Positions 44,270 to 52,631 of a stretch of DNA of 64,000 nucleotides are shown piece by piece. The notes under the pieces were generated by a model. It was not told where the DNA came from and did not search any database. It saw nothing but the letters and a program-made list of their open reading frames with translations. A program made the position numbers and the translations under genes. This stretch comes from Ideonella_A sp031398385 (GTDB lineage Bacteria; Pseudomonadota; Gammaproteobacteria; Burkholderiales; Burkholderiaceae_C), in the NCBI GenBank assembly GCA_031398385.1, contig JANNNE010000075.1, forward strand, positions 15,181-79,180. Reading direction: 5' to 3'. Numbering within the stretch: position 1 is the first letter of the stretch; the number at the start of each line of letters is the position of its first letter.

Positions 44270-45256
44270 TCAGTCCGCGTACTGGCCGGCTGCCTTGATC
44301 ACGGCGCGCCATTTCTCGATCTGTGCTTCGACGAAGCGCTTGTGGCCCTCGCTGGTCAGGCGCTCATCGTTGATGATCACCGCGCCCAGGGCTTCTTCGC
44401 GCCTGACGAATTCGGGGTCTTTGAGGGCACGCTTCAAGGCGCCATTGAGCCTGGCACGAATCGGTGCCGGCGTTCCCTTCGGCGCATACAGGCCATGCCA
44501 GATGCTGATGTTGAAGCCTTTCAGGCCGGCTTCATCGAGCGTCGGCAGCCCGGCCAGCGCCGGCGTCGTCAGCCGGGTGGCCGTCGTCACGCCGAAAACC
44601 TTGACCCGGCCGGCTTCGATCTGGCCGCTGGTGTTGGTGGTCTGATCGCATAACAGATCGACATGGCCGGCAAGCAGGTCGCTCAGCGCCGGTGCCGTTC
44701 CCTTGTACGACACCGTGTTCATGTTGATGCCGAGGCTTTGCTGCAGCAACAGACCACACAGGTGGGAAGCCGCACCGACGCCGGCATTGGCCAGGTTGAT
44801 CCGGCCCTTGTTACGGGTCAGCCATTGCCGAAGCTCGGCGAAATCGGCGGCCGGCAGGGTCGGACGGCCGATCAAGGTCATCGGCACTTCCGCCAGCACG
44901 CCGAGGTATTCGAAGTCGTTCAGCGTGTCGTATTGCAGGCTGCGGTAAAGCGACGGCGCGGTCGCGATACCGACATGGGCGAGCAGCAAGGTATAGCCGT
45001 CGTTGGCCGCCTTTGCCACCCGCGTGGCAGCCAGGGTTCCGCCGGCACCGGCCACGTTCTCGATCGTGATCGGCTGCGAGCCCAGCGTCTTGCGCATCGC
45101 ATCGGACAGGTCGCGCGCCAGCTTGTCGGTCGGGCCGCCGGCCGCGAACGGCACCACCAGGGTGATCGGCTGATCGGGGAAGTCGGCCACGGCGGGAATG
45201 CCAAAGGCCAGGCAACCAGCGCCGAGCAGCCAGGCCAGCGCCCGATGCAGCCTCAT
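44270..45256 (-). CDS. Bug/TctC-type tripartite tricarboxylate receptor protein
   Basis: A 328-residue periplasmic binding protein with a signal peptide (LHRALAWLLGAGCLAFGIPAVA). Family blocks are FPDQPITLVVPFAAGGPTDKLAR, IENVAGAGGTLAATRVAKAANDGYTLL and PTLDEAGLKGFNISIWHGLYAPKGTP. These proteins are greatly expanded in Bordetella, Cupriavidus and relatives, mostly as orphans. No TctA/TctB partners are nearby. It follows tyrS by 39 bases on the same strand. Confidence 0.93.
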   Translation of the reverse strand: MRLHRALAWLLGAGCLAFGIPAVADFPDQPITLVVPFAAGGPTDKLARDLSDAMRKTLGSQPITIENVAGAGGTLAATRVAKAANDGYTLLLAHVGIATAPSLYRSLQYDTLNDFEYLGVLAEVPMTLIGRPTLPAADFAELRQWLTRNKGRINLANAGVGAASHLCGLLLQQSLGINMNTVSYKGTAPALSDLLAGHVDLLCDQTTNTSGQIEAGRVKVFGVTTATRLTTPALAGLPTLDEAGLKGFNISIWHGLYAPKGTPAPIRARLNGALKRALKDPEFVRREEALGAVIINDERLTSEGHKRFVEAQIEKWRAVIKAAGQYAD

Positions 45257-45295
45257 GCCCGATGCCCGCGTGTCGTCATCCGAGCAGCCGGCGCG

Positions 45296-46528
45296 TCATC
45301 GCAAGGTGACCCGCGCGAACTTGCGCTTACCGACCTGCAGAACCAGGGTACCGGCGGAAAGCTTCAGGCTCTTGTCACTGACCACACCCCCGTCGATCCG
45401 CACCCCACCGCCGTCGATCAGTCGATTGGCTTCGCTGCTGGACGGTGCCAGCGCGGCTTGCCTGAGCAGAGCAGCAATGCCCATCGGTGCGCCATCGATG
45501 GTGATCTCCGTGATGTCATCCGGGATGCCGCCGCGCGCGCGCAGCTCGAAGTCCTGTGCCGCGGCATCGGTCGCGGCCGCATCGTGAAATCGGGTTGTGA
45601 TTTCCCGGGCCAGCTCGATCTTGACCTCCTTCGGATTCCGGCCGTCTTCGATCTGTCGCCGCAGACCATCGACCTCCGCGTCGCTGCGGGTGCTCAGCAA
45701 TGCGAAATATCGCCACATCAAGGTGTCACTGATCGACAGCAGCTTGGCGAACATGCTGTTTGCCGCTTCGGTGATGCCGATGTAGTTGCCCTTGCTCTTG
45801 GACATCTTCTCGATCCCGTCGAGCCCCTCGAGCAGCGGCATCGTCAGGATGCACTGCGGCTCCTGGCCATATTCGACCTGCAGCGCGCGGCCGACCAGCA
45901 GATTGAATTTCTGATCGGTCCCGCCCAGCTCGAGATCGCTTTTCAGGGCCACCGAGTCATAACCCTGCATCAGCGGATAAAGCAGCTCATGGACCGAGAT
46001 CGGATTGCCCGCCTTGAAGCGATCGCTGAAATCGTTGCGCTCCATCATCCGCGCCACCGTATACCGGGACGCCAGCTCGATCATGCCGCGGGCACCGAGC
46101 TGGTCGCTCCATTCGGAGTTGTAGCGGATCTCGGTGCGCGCCGGATCGAGCACCAGGCTGGCCTGGCGATAGTAGGTCTGTGCATTGGCCTCGATCTGCT
46201 CGCGCGTCAGCGGCGGACGGGTTGCGTTGCGACCGGACGGGTCACCGATCATCGACGTGAAATCGCCGATCAGGAAGATCACCTGGTGACCGAGGTCCTG
46301 CAGCTGACGCATCTTGTTCAGCACGACGGTGTGGCCGATGTGGATATCGGGTGCGGTCGGATCAAGTCCGAGCTTGATGCGCAACGGCTGCCCGGTGGCC
46401 TCGGACCGCGCCAGCTTCTGCAGCCATTCGTCTTCGGGCAGCAACTCGTCGCAATGCCGCCGCGACGCTTCCAGGGCAGCCCGGCTGCGCTCGGTGATCG
46501 GGTAGGAGAACTGGGTGTTGCCGGTCAT
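45296..46528 (-). CDS. tyrS: Tyrosyl-tRNA synthetase
   Basis: A 410-residue class I synthetase that charges tRNA-Tyr. The HIGH motif reads DIHIGHTVV and the KMSKS loop reads KMSKSKGNYIG. A C-terminal S4 RNA-binding domain is seen around AALAPSSSEANRLIDGGGVRIDG. The ATG at 46528 is chosen; a GTG six codons upstream is also in frame, and neither has a strong ribosome-binding site. It is divergent from the M23 peptidase gene. Confidence 0.94.
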   Translation of the reverse strand: MTGNTQFSYPITERSRAALEASRRHCDELLPEDEWLQKLARSEATGQPLRIKLGLDPTAPDIHIGHTVVLNKMRQLQDLGHQVIFLIGDFTSMIGDPSGRNATRPPLTREQIEANAQTYYRQASLVLDPARTEIRYNSEWSDQLGARGMIELASRYTVARMMERNDFSDRFKAGNPISVHELLYPLMQGYDSVALKSDLELGGTDQKFNLLVGRALQVEYGQEPQCILTMPLLEGLDGIEKMSKSKGNYIGITEAANSMFAKLLSISDTLMWRYFALLSTRSDAEVDGLRRQIEDGRNPKEVKIELAREITTRFHDAAATDAAAQDFELRARGGIPDDITEITIDGAPMGIAALLRQAALAPSSSEANRLIDGGGVRIDGGVVSDKSLKLSAGTLVLQVGKRKFARVTLR

Positions 46529-46592
46529 TGTCAAGGGTGAATCCACTTGTAAAGCTGTAGGATTTTTCCTTCGCGCACGAAGGGGTGGCCGA

Positions 46593-46598
46593 TATAAT
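46593..46598 (+). promoter_or_regulatory. -10 element of the M23 peptidase gene
   Basis: A perfect TATAAT gives a start near 46605. This rules out the in-frame ATGs at 46585 and 46597 as translation starts. The -35 region (TTCGCG at 46570-46575) is poor. Confidence 0.55.
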
Positions 46599-46634
46599 GT
46601 TCACTCATTGCAGCGCCTGCATACGCTGTTGCTG

Positions 46635-46729
46635 CATCTGGATCGCTTCGGCCCGCTGCAGCTCGGCCTCTGGCGATTCTAGAAGACGGCGCCCCCTGTC
46701 ACTCGGCATCTTCCATCGCGATCCAGATG
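46635..46729 (+). promoter_or_regulatory. Leader with paired 12-base inverted arms before M23 gene
   Basis: CATCTGGATCGC (46635-46646) and GCGATCCAGATG (46718-46729) are exact reverse complements 71 bases apart. In the transcript they would close a large loop ending one base before the GGAAGAG ribosome-binding site. Confidence 0.5.
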
Positions 46730-46743
46730 ATGGAAGAGCCCCA

Positions 46744-48192
46744 TTGAGCGCACTGCTCCTGCCCGAATTGATTCCGCCAGCAGATACCCTTGACCAGACC
46801 ATTGCCCGGGCCCTAAAGCGCTCGGGCACGCTCACCACCTCCTTTATCGGCACCCACTCGCGCAGCATCACCGCAGCGGCGGTCGTTGCGATGGCCGGAT
46901 TCGCTGCCACCGCATTCGGCATCGCGCCGATGGCTCCGGATGCCGCCGATCTGCCCACACAGATCGTCAGCGAGGCGGTTGTACCCAACGACATCGCCAG
47001 CCAGCTCGAAGCGCTGGCTGCCCACAATGTCTCGCTGTACCGCAGCGAGACCACGCGCAGCGGCGATACGGTCGACAGCCTGCTGAAACGGCTGGGCATC
47101 GTCGATGCCGATGCCGCCACATTCCTGCGCGAGGATGCAGTTGCGCGTGAGCTGTTCGTCGGCCGCGCCGGCAAGATGATTCAGGCCAGAACCGATGGCA
47201 GCGGTCGGCTCGAGCAGCTGATCGCCCGATACGCGCCCGACAATTCCGACCTGCTGGGCACCCACTTCAACCGCTTCGAAATGAACCGGGGCGCACGCGC
47301 CGATGCGAGCTTCGTCGCGTCGCTCAAGCTGGCATCACTGCAGGCCCGCCAACGCCTGGGCAGCGGAACGATTCGCCAATCGCTGTTTGCCTCCACCGAC
47401 GATGCGCGTATTCCCGACGTGGTCGCCAGCCAGATCGCCGAGATCTTCTCGGCCGATATCGATTTCCGGCAGTTGCGCCGCGGCGACACCTTCTCGGTGT
47501 TGTACGAAGCGCTGCTGGCCGACGATGAACCGATCACCTGGAACCAGGGCGCGGGCAAGGTACTCGCGGCCGAGTTTATCAACGATGGCACGGTCCACAG
47601 CGCGGTCTGGTTCGTTGATCCCGCAGCCACCGGGAGCGCTTTGCGTGGCGCCTACTTCGACATGAACGGCCAGAACAAGCGGCGTTCGTTTCTGGCCAGC
47701 CCGCTCGAGTTCTCCCGTGTCACTTCGGGTTTCTCGATGCGCCTGCATCCGCTCCTGCGCACCTGGCGGCAACACAAGGGGGTCGACTACGGCGCCCCGA
47801 CCGGCACCGCGGTTCGCACCGTTGGCGACGGCGTGATCGAATTCTCGGGGCGCCAGGGCGGTTACGGCAATGTCGTCAAGGTTCGCCACAGCAACGATCG
47901 CAGCACCGTCTACGCCCACCTCAGCCGCATCAATGTGCGCGACGGCCAGCGTGTCGAGCAAGGCGACGTGATCGGCGCAGTGGGGTCCACCGGCTGGGCA
48001 ACCGGACCTCACCTGCACTTCGAATTCATCGTCAAGGGCGATCACATCGACCCGATGGTCGTCGCGCGTTCGTCCGAAACCAACGAGGTCACCGCCCGCT
48101 CACGCGCCGCTTTCGGCCGCCTGGCGCTCGATATCCGCAGCCAGCTCGACATGGCCCAGGCTGCGTCGAGACAGGCCGAGTACGCCGAGTGA
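46744..48192 (+). CDS. M23 family peptidase (LytM-type endopeptidase, membrane-anchored)
   Basis: About 482 residues from TTG 46744, which has GGAAGAG upstream and lies downstream of the TATAAT. A membrane segment (ITAAAVVAMAGFAATAFGI) is followed by an OapA/LysM-like N-terminal domain (SGDTVDSLLKRLGIVD) and the M23 domain. Zinc and catalytic motifs are QHKGVDYGAPTGT (H..D) and GPHLHFEF (HxH), both intact, so it should cut peptidoglycan cross-links rather than act only as an activator. It is close to anmK and bactofilin. Confidence 0.9.
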   Translation: MSALLLPELIPPADTLDQTIARALKRSGTLTTSFIGTHSRSITAAAVVAMAGFAATAFGIAPMAPDAADLPTQIVSEAVVPNDIASQLEALAAHNVSLYRSETTRSGDTVDSLLKRLGIVDADAATFLREDAVARELFVGRAGKMIQARTDGSGRLEQLIARYAPDNSDLLGTHFNRFEMNRGARADASFVASLKLASLQARQRLGSGTIRQSLFASTDDARIPDVVASQIAEIFSADIDFRQLRRGDTFSVLYEALLADDEPITWNQGAGKVLAAEFINDGTVHSAVWFVDPAATGSALRGAYFDMNGQNKRRSFLASPLEFSRVTSGFSMRLHPLLRTWRQHKGVDYGAPTGTAVRTVGDGVIEFSGRQGGYGNVVKVRHSNDRSTVYAHLSRINVRDGQRVEQGDVIGAVGSTGWATGPHLHFEFIVKGDHIDPMVVARSSETNEVTARSRAAFGRLALDIRSQLDMAQAASRQAEYAE

Positions 48193-48295
48193 TCGCCGCC
48201 CGCCGGGCCGCCGCGTCGTCGGACCGGCTACGCTGGTCGGCTTCGGCGGCCTGACAGAGCCCTGCACCACCCGACACCGAGCAGGACCTGAGTCG

Positions 48296-49426
48296 ATGTC
48301 CGGGCTTTATATCGGTCTGATGTCGGGCACCTCGCTCGACGGCCTGGACGGCGTGCTGGTCGACCTGGACGCCTTCGATCAAGGCCGGATCGAGGTGCTG
48401 GGCCATGCACACCGCGCCTTCGAGCCCGCCTTTGCAAGCGAACTGCTGGCGCTCAATTCATCAGGTCCCGACGAACTGCACCGCGCAGCGCTGGCAGCCA
48501 ACCTTTTGGCACGCGTCGGCGCGCAAGTTGTGGCCCGACTGCTGGACTCGTCCGGGCAGTCGGCCAGCCGGATTCGTGCCATCGGCAGCCACGGGCAGAC
48601 CGTGCGTCACTGCCCCGGCGAATTCGACGGCATCGGCTATACAAGCCAGTTGAACAACCCCGCGCTGCTGGCCGAATTGACCGGTATCGATGTGGTCGCC
48701 GATTTCCGATCACGCGATGTGGCGGCTGGCGGACAGGGTGCGCCGTTGGTGCCGGCCTTCCATCGCGCGATGTTCAGCTCCAACACCGGCACGGTGGCCG
48801 CGCTCAATCTCGGCGGCATGAGCAACCTGACCATTCTGCGCCGCAACGCTGAAACCATCGGCTTCGACTGCGGACCTGGCAACGCGTTGATGGACCTGTG
48901 GAGCAGCCGTCATCTCGGGCAGGCTTTCGACGTCGACGGACGGTGGGCGGCAGGCGGGCAAGTCGATGCCCAGCTATTGACCCAATTTCAAGCCGAGCCG
49001 TTCTTCGCCGCCGATCCTCCCAAGAGCACCGGCCGGGACCGGTTCAATCCGATCTGGCTCGATCGCGAAATCGGCACCCGCGGCGGCGCGATGGCGGTCG
49101 ACCCGCGCGACGTGCAGGCGACGCTGGCCGAGCTGACTGCCTGGGCCTGCGCACGCGATCTGCTGCGCCATGCGCCGGAGGCCGAACGCCTGATCGTCTG
49201 CGGCGGCGGGGCGTTAAATTCGCACCTGATGCAACGGCTGTCGATGTTGCTGCCCGGTATCCCGATAGCGGCCAGCGACAGTGCCGGCCTGCCGGCCAAC
49301 CAGGTCGAATCGGTGGCCTTCGCCTGGCTGGCCAGGGCCTGCATCCAGCGTCAGCCAGGCAACCTGCCTGCGGTGACCGGCGCGGCCGGTCCGAGAGTTC
49401 TCGGCAGCATCTACCCCGGGAGCTGA
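48296..49426 (+). CDS. anmK: Anhydro-N-acetylmuramic acid kinase
   Basis: A 376-residue sugar kinase that phosphorylates and opens 1,6-anhydro-MurNAc during cell-wall recycling. The start YIGLMSGTSLDGLDGVLVDL is diagnostic. GSHGQTVRH, GGMSNLTIL and GFDCGPGNALMDLW are the other ASKHA blocks. AGGAC precedes the ATG. It follows the M23 gene by about 100 bases on the same strand, so recycling and hydrolysis genes are linked. It ends convergent with erpA. Confidence 0.95.
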   Translation: MSGLYIGLMSGTSLDGLDGVLVDLDAFDQGRIEVLGHAHRAFEPAFASELLALNSSGPDELHRAALAANLLARVGAQVVARLLDSSGQSASRIRAIGSHGQTVRHCPGEFDGIGYTSQLNNPALLAELTGIDVVADFRSRDVAAGGQGAPLVPAFHRAMFSSNTGTVAALNLGGMSNLTILRRNAETIGFDCGPGNALMDLWSSRHLGQAFDVDGRWAAGGQVDAQLLTQFQAEPFFAADPPKSTGRDRFNPIWLDREIGTRGGAMAVDPRDVQATLAELTAWACARDLLRHAPEAERLIVCGGGALNSHLMQRLSMLLPGIPIAASDSAGLPANQVESVAFAWLARACIQRQPGNLPAVTGAAGPRVLGSIYPGS

Positions 49427-49466
49427 CAAGCCCCGATGATGCCGGCATGGCCGGTGAGCAGTCATC

Positions 49467-49488
49467 AAAAAGCCGCCCGAGGGCGGCT
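49467..49488 (-). terminator. Rho-independent terminator of erpA
   Basis: On the minus strand a stem AGCCGCC/GGCGGCT (49482-49488 with 49471-49477) is followed by five T, some 24 bases after the erpA stop. Confidence 0.88.
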
Positions 49489-49511
49489 CGCGATCTGGAC
49501 GGGAAGATCGG

Positions 49512-49892
49512 TCAGACAGTGAAGCTCGAGCCGCAACCACAGGTGGTGGTTGCATTCGGATTCTTGATCACGAATTGCGCGCCCTGCAGGTCGTCCTTGT
49601 AGTCGATCTCGGCGCCGGCCAGATACTGCAGGCTCATCGCGTCGATCAACAGTGTGACGCCGTTCTTGTTCATCTGCGTATCGTCTTCGTTGACGATTTC
49701 ATCGAACGTGAAACCATACTGGAATCCCGAGCAACCCCCACCCTGCACGAAAACGCGCAGCTTGAGTTCCGGGTTGCCTTCCTCGTCGACCAGTTCCTTC
49801 ACTTTCGATGCCGCACTGTCGGTAAAGACCAAGGGCACCGGCGGTGCATCGGCTTCGACGCCTGGCTGAACTTGTTCTGCTACGGCACTCAT
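49512..49892 (-). CDS. erpA: Iron-sulfur cluster insertion protein ErpA
   Basis: A 126-residue A-type carrier that delivers iron-sulfur clusters to apoproteins such as the isoprenoid enzymes. The three conserved cysteines lie in GGGCSGFQYGF and TTCGCGSSF. Other blocks are VKELVDEEGNPELKLRVFVQ and LLIDAMSLQYLAGAEIDY. GGAG precedes the ATG by seven bases. It is the last gene before a strong terminator on the minus strand, with bactofilin upstream. Confidence 0.95.
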   Translation of the reverse strand: MSAVAEQVQPGVEADAPPVPLVFTDSAASKVKELVDEEGNPELKLRVFVQGGGCSGFQYGFTFDEIVNEDDTQMNKNGVTLLIDAMSLQYLAGAEIDYKDDLQGAQFVIKNPNATTTCGCGSSFTV

Positions 49893-49926
49893 GGGGCACT
49901 CCTTCGGAAACTGGTCACAACAGCAA

Positions 49927-50334
49927 TTATCCTTGATTCGACGTGGCCAGCTTCAGGGGGGGTTTCTCTTCCTCCTGGGCGTCGCCTCGCAGCGGCCTCA
50001 ACTCGCCATCGATCTCCGCGCCCTGGTGCATCTCCAGACGTTCATATTTGACATCGCCGCTGATCACAGCCTTGGGCTGCAGCTCGAGCAGTTCGGTGGA
50101 GGTCAGCGGCCCGGTCACCGAGCCGTTGACGATGACATGGCCCGCATGCACCGTGCCTTCGACCCGCGCTTTCTCGCTGATGACGAGAATGTTCCGTCCG
50201 CCGCCGATCGCCACCACGTCGCCGATCACCTGCCCGTCGATTCGCAGACCATCGCTGAAATGCAGTTCACCGCGGATCACGGTCCCTTCGCCGATCAGGG
50301 TTCGAATCGGGGCTTGCTGTTTTTTCCCGAACAT
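49927..50334 (-). CDS. Bactofilin (polymer-forming cytoskeletal protein)
   Basis: A 135-residue bactofilin. The DUF583 beta-helix core reads TLIGEGTVIRGELHFSDGLRIDGQVIGDV, ARVEGTVHAGHVIVNGSVTGPL and AVISGDVKYERLEMHQGAEIDGEL in succession. Each turn has the GXXXG-like repeat typical of the family. Disordered ends flank it. GAGGAGG lies before the ATG at 50334. Bactofilins polymerise without nucleotide and often recruit M23 peptidases to shape the wall. It lies 34 bases upstream of erpA on the same strand. Confidence 0.93.
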   Translation of the reverse strand: MFGKKQQAPIRTLIGEGTVIRGELHFSDGLRIDGQVIGDVVAIGGGRNILVISEKARVEGTVHAGHVIVNGSVTGPLTSTELLELQPKAVISGDVKYERLEMHQGAEIDGELRPLRGDAQEEEKPPLKLATSNQG

Positions 50335-50396
50335 GACGGGCCTCCTCTTGGTGAGTGGGCGCGAGCCGGCGGTCATGCTGCTTGGGCAATTGCGAC

Positions 50397-51110
50397 TCAG
50401 AGCGCTGCAGACTGGGAGGCCTTCAGCGCTCCCGCGTGATCAGTCAGTTTGACCTGAACTGTTTTTACCACGGCATCCGGAGGCAGATCGATATTGCCCT
50501 CGATGCGTGCATATTGTTTCAACTGGAAGGCCTGGGGCCCGCCAGGTACCGGGTAGACCCAGGGTTTGCCATCCCGGCTGCCCATCAGGGTGAATGCATA
50601 TTTACCGTTGAAGTCGGGGCGCCCCTTGGCGCCGGTCTGCATCACCAGCAGCTGGAAACGCAGCTGACCGTTGTCCTGCATCTGAACCTGCAATCCCCGG
50701 ATACTGGGGCCGTCTTCCAGTCCTGCCGGCAACAGGCGCTCGAAAAAGCCGAGATCGGCTTTGAGTGCCAGGTTTTCGGCTTCGATCTGCCGCACCTGCT
50801 GCGCCAGGCGATCAAGCGCCGATTTTTCCGCGGTCAGCAGGCTTTCGGCCGTATTCGCCACCGATACCGCCTGTTCACGATCGGCCTTCAGCTGCTCGAC
50901 TTCGCCGCGCAGGCGGCTGAGCTCCAGCTTGGCGTCACGATCCAGGCCGGCAATGCTCTTGCCGAACTCGAAGGCCCACAACGCCAGCGCCGCAGAAAAT
51001 CCGAATACCAGCGCCGCCAGCACCCAGCGCAAGGGCCACGGCATGTGGCTTCGCACGATCATCCGAGGTGAACTGATCGACAAGCGCCGACGGAGCAGTT
51101 TCAGTCGCAT
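50397..51110 (-). CDS. DUF6776-type membrane protein with coiled coil
   Basis: A 237-residue protein with a basic cytoplasmic end, one membrane segment (WVLAALVFGFSAALALWAF), then a coiled coil (KLELSRLRGEVEQLKADREQAV...ALDRLAQQVRQIEAENLALKADLGFFERLLPAG) and a beta-rich C-terminal domain. The pattern and position match a betaproteobacterial family of unknown role. GGAG precedes the ATG at 51110; a start 29 codons upstream is also open. It lies about 60 bases upstream of bactofilin, and a bactofilin membrane partner is a reasonable guess only. Confidence 0.82.
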   Translation of the reverse strand: MRLKLLRRRLSISSPRMIVRSHMPWPLRWVLAALVFGFSAALALWAFEFGKSIAGLDRDAKLELSRLRGEVEQLKADREQAVSVANTAESLLTAEKSALDRLAQQVRQIEAENLALKADLGFFERLLPAGLEDGPSIRGLQVQMQDNGQLRFQLLVMQTGAKGRPDFNGKYAFTLMGSRDGKPWVYPVPGGPQAFQLKQYARIEGNIDLPPDAVVKTVQVKLTDHAGALKASQSAAL

Positions 51111-51329
51111 GGCCAGGCTCCGCCTAGGTAAGGCCTCCGAAGCGGCTTCGGCTGTGACGCGGGCACGGCGGTCGCCGCCGGCATGGCTCTTCGCCATCTG
51201 TCAAATCCCCGACCCGCAGGCATCCGCGCAGCCAACACGATGCGCGAGCGGACCGGCAGGGCCGGCACCGCCTCAGCACCGTGATCGGTCGTTTTCAGAT
51301 TGTGTGGTCGCAAAAGAGGACATCAAACG

Positions 51330-51353
51330 AAAAAAGCCGCACAAAGGCGGCTT
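51330..51353 (-). terminator. Rho-independent terminator of rplM-rpsI
   Basis: On the minus strand the stem AAGCCGC/GCGGCTT (51347-51353 with 51334-51340) with a six-base loop is followed by T residues. It lies about 80 bases after the rpsI stop. Confidence 0.85.
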
Positions 51354-51432
51354 CGGAGCTGAGGCAGTCGGTCGATTCCGATCTGCGATCCAGCGGCGTT
51401 GCAGCGGCCGCAAGGGCCGCCGCAATGGCCGA

Positions 51433-51825
51433 TCAGCGCTTGCTGAACTGCTTTCTGCGACGTGCGCCGTGCAGGCCCACCTTCTTGCGCTCGACCTCGC
51501 GGGCGTCGCGCGTGACAAAACCGGCGCGGCTCAGATCCGGCTTCAAGGCCGCATCGTAATCGATCAGCGCACGGGTGATGCCATGACGCACCGCGCCGGC
51601 CTGGCCGGACTCGCCGCCGCCGTGCACGTTGACCTTGATATCGAAGGCCGCATCATTGGCGGTCAGTACCAGCGGTTGGCGAACCACCATGATCGACGTC
51701 TGCCGACCAAAATATTCGTCGACCGCACGGCCGTTGACCACGATCTGGCCAGAGCCCTTCTTGATGAACACGCGGGCCACAGACGATTTGCGGCGGCCGG
51801 TGCCGTAATTCCAGTTTCCGATCAT
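51433..51825 (-). CDS. rpsI: 30S ribosomal protein S9
   Basis: A 130-residue ribosomal protein. GTGRRKSSVARVFIKKGSGQIVVNGR is the S9 opening read in parts, followed by VNVHGGGESGQAGAVRHGITRALIDYD and the terminal basic tail RRKQFSKR that reaches the P site. ATG 51825 is preferred over the TTG just before it. It follows rplM after nine bases, the universal rplM-rpsI operon. Confidence 0.98.
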   Translation of the reverse strand: MIGNWNYGTGRRKSSVARVFIKKGSGQIVVNGRAVDEYFGRQTSIMVVRQPLVLTANDAAFDIKVNVHGGGESGQAGAVRHGITRALIDYDAALKPDLSRAGFVTRDAREVERKKVGLHGARRRKQFSKR

Positions 51826-51834
51826 CAACGTTCC

Positions 51835-52263
51835 TCAGATCTCGAGCATCTTGGGTTGCTGGGCGGTGTGCGGATGGTCGGCACCTGCATACACCTTCAG
51901 CTTTTTCACCATCGCGTAGCCCAGCGGGCCCTTCGGCAACATGCCTTTGACGGCCTTCTCGAGCGCTCGCCCGGGATGTTTGGCCTGCATGTCCTTGAAG
52001 TTCGTAGCCCGAATCCCGCCCGGGTAACCGGTGTGGCGGTAATAGATCTTGTCGGTGGCCTTGTTGCCGGTGACACGGATCTTTTCGGCGTTGACGACGA
52101 CGATGAAATCGCCGGTATCGACGTGAGGCGTGTAGATGGCTTTGTGTTTTCCGCGCAAACGGAGGGCGACTTCACTGGCCACCCTGCCGAGAACCTTGTC
52201 GGTCGCGTCGATCACAAACCACTCATGCACCACTTCGGCCGGTTTGGCGCTGAAGGTTTTCAT
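51835..52263 (-). CDS. rplM: 50S ribosomal protein L13
   Basis: A 142-residue protein. Clear L13 sequence includes VVHEWFVIDATDKVLGRVASEVALRLRGKHK, DTGDFIVVVNAEKIRVTGNK and GMLPKGPLGYAMVKKLKVYAG, in parts. It binds 23S rRNA early in assembly. It heads the operon with rpsI. The leader appears long (see the upstream region). Confidence 0.98.
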   Translation of the reverse strand: MKTFSAKPAEVVHEWFVIDATDKVLGRVASEVALRLRGKHKAIYTPHVDTGDFIVVVNAEKIRVTGNKATDKIYYRHTGYPGGIRATNFKDMQAKHPGRALEKAVKGMLPKGPLGYAMVKKLKVYAGADHPHTAQQPKMLEI

Positions 52264-52631
52264 TTGAGTGTATATCCGAGGTAAATGCTCTGTCGACCGG
52301 GCACCCGACCCCGCCCACTGAACGACCCTCGGAACCGCTTCGGAAGACTGGCGGCCTCTCGAGTCGTGGGCGGTAATCCGACGCTTTTCAGTTCAACCGA
52401 TACGACCAGTTGTCAGGCAAACATGCGGATCCGGGTGACCAGACTTCGGCGCAAGGCGCCGTTTCCTGATAGAGCTGAGTTCAAGAAAGCCTGCGATCGT
52501 ATCACGCCGGCCAACTTTGGTCCAGTTCGTGACGGGCGCTAAGGACACGCGTCTATTTGCGGGCCTGTTTCGGCAAGCAAAAGGCATCATATTCAACGAT
52601 ACTAGGGTTTACCCGAGAAAAGGAGCGATCC
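52264..52631. promoter_or_regulatory. Divergent region between rplM and the GNAT gene
   Basis: This 368-base gap has no gene. On the minus strand TACGAT (52496-52501) with CTGGAC upstream resembles an rplM promoter, which would give a leader of about 225 bases. AGGAGC before 52632 serves the GNAT gene. No terminator or known leader motif was recognised in the rplM leader. Confidence 0.4.

Noticed and set aside
46585..46743. N-terminal extension of the M23 protein from ATG 46585
   Set aside because: The promoter -10 lies within it, and the Cys/Arg-rich residues are unlike a protein N-terminus. TTG 46744 is better supported.
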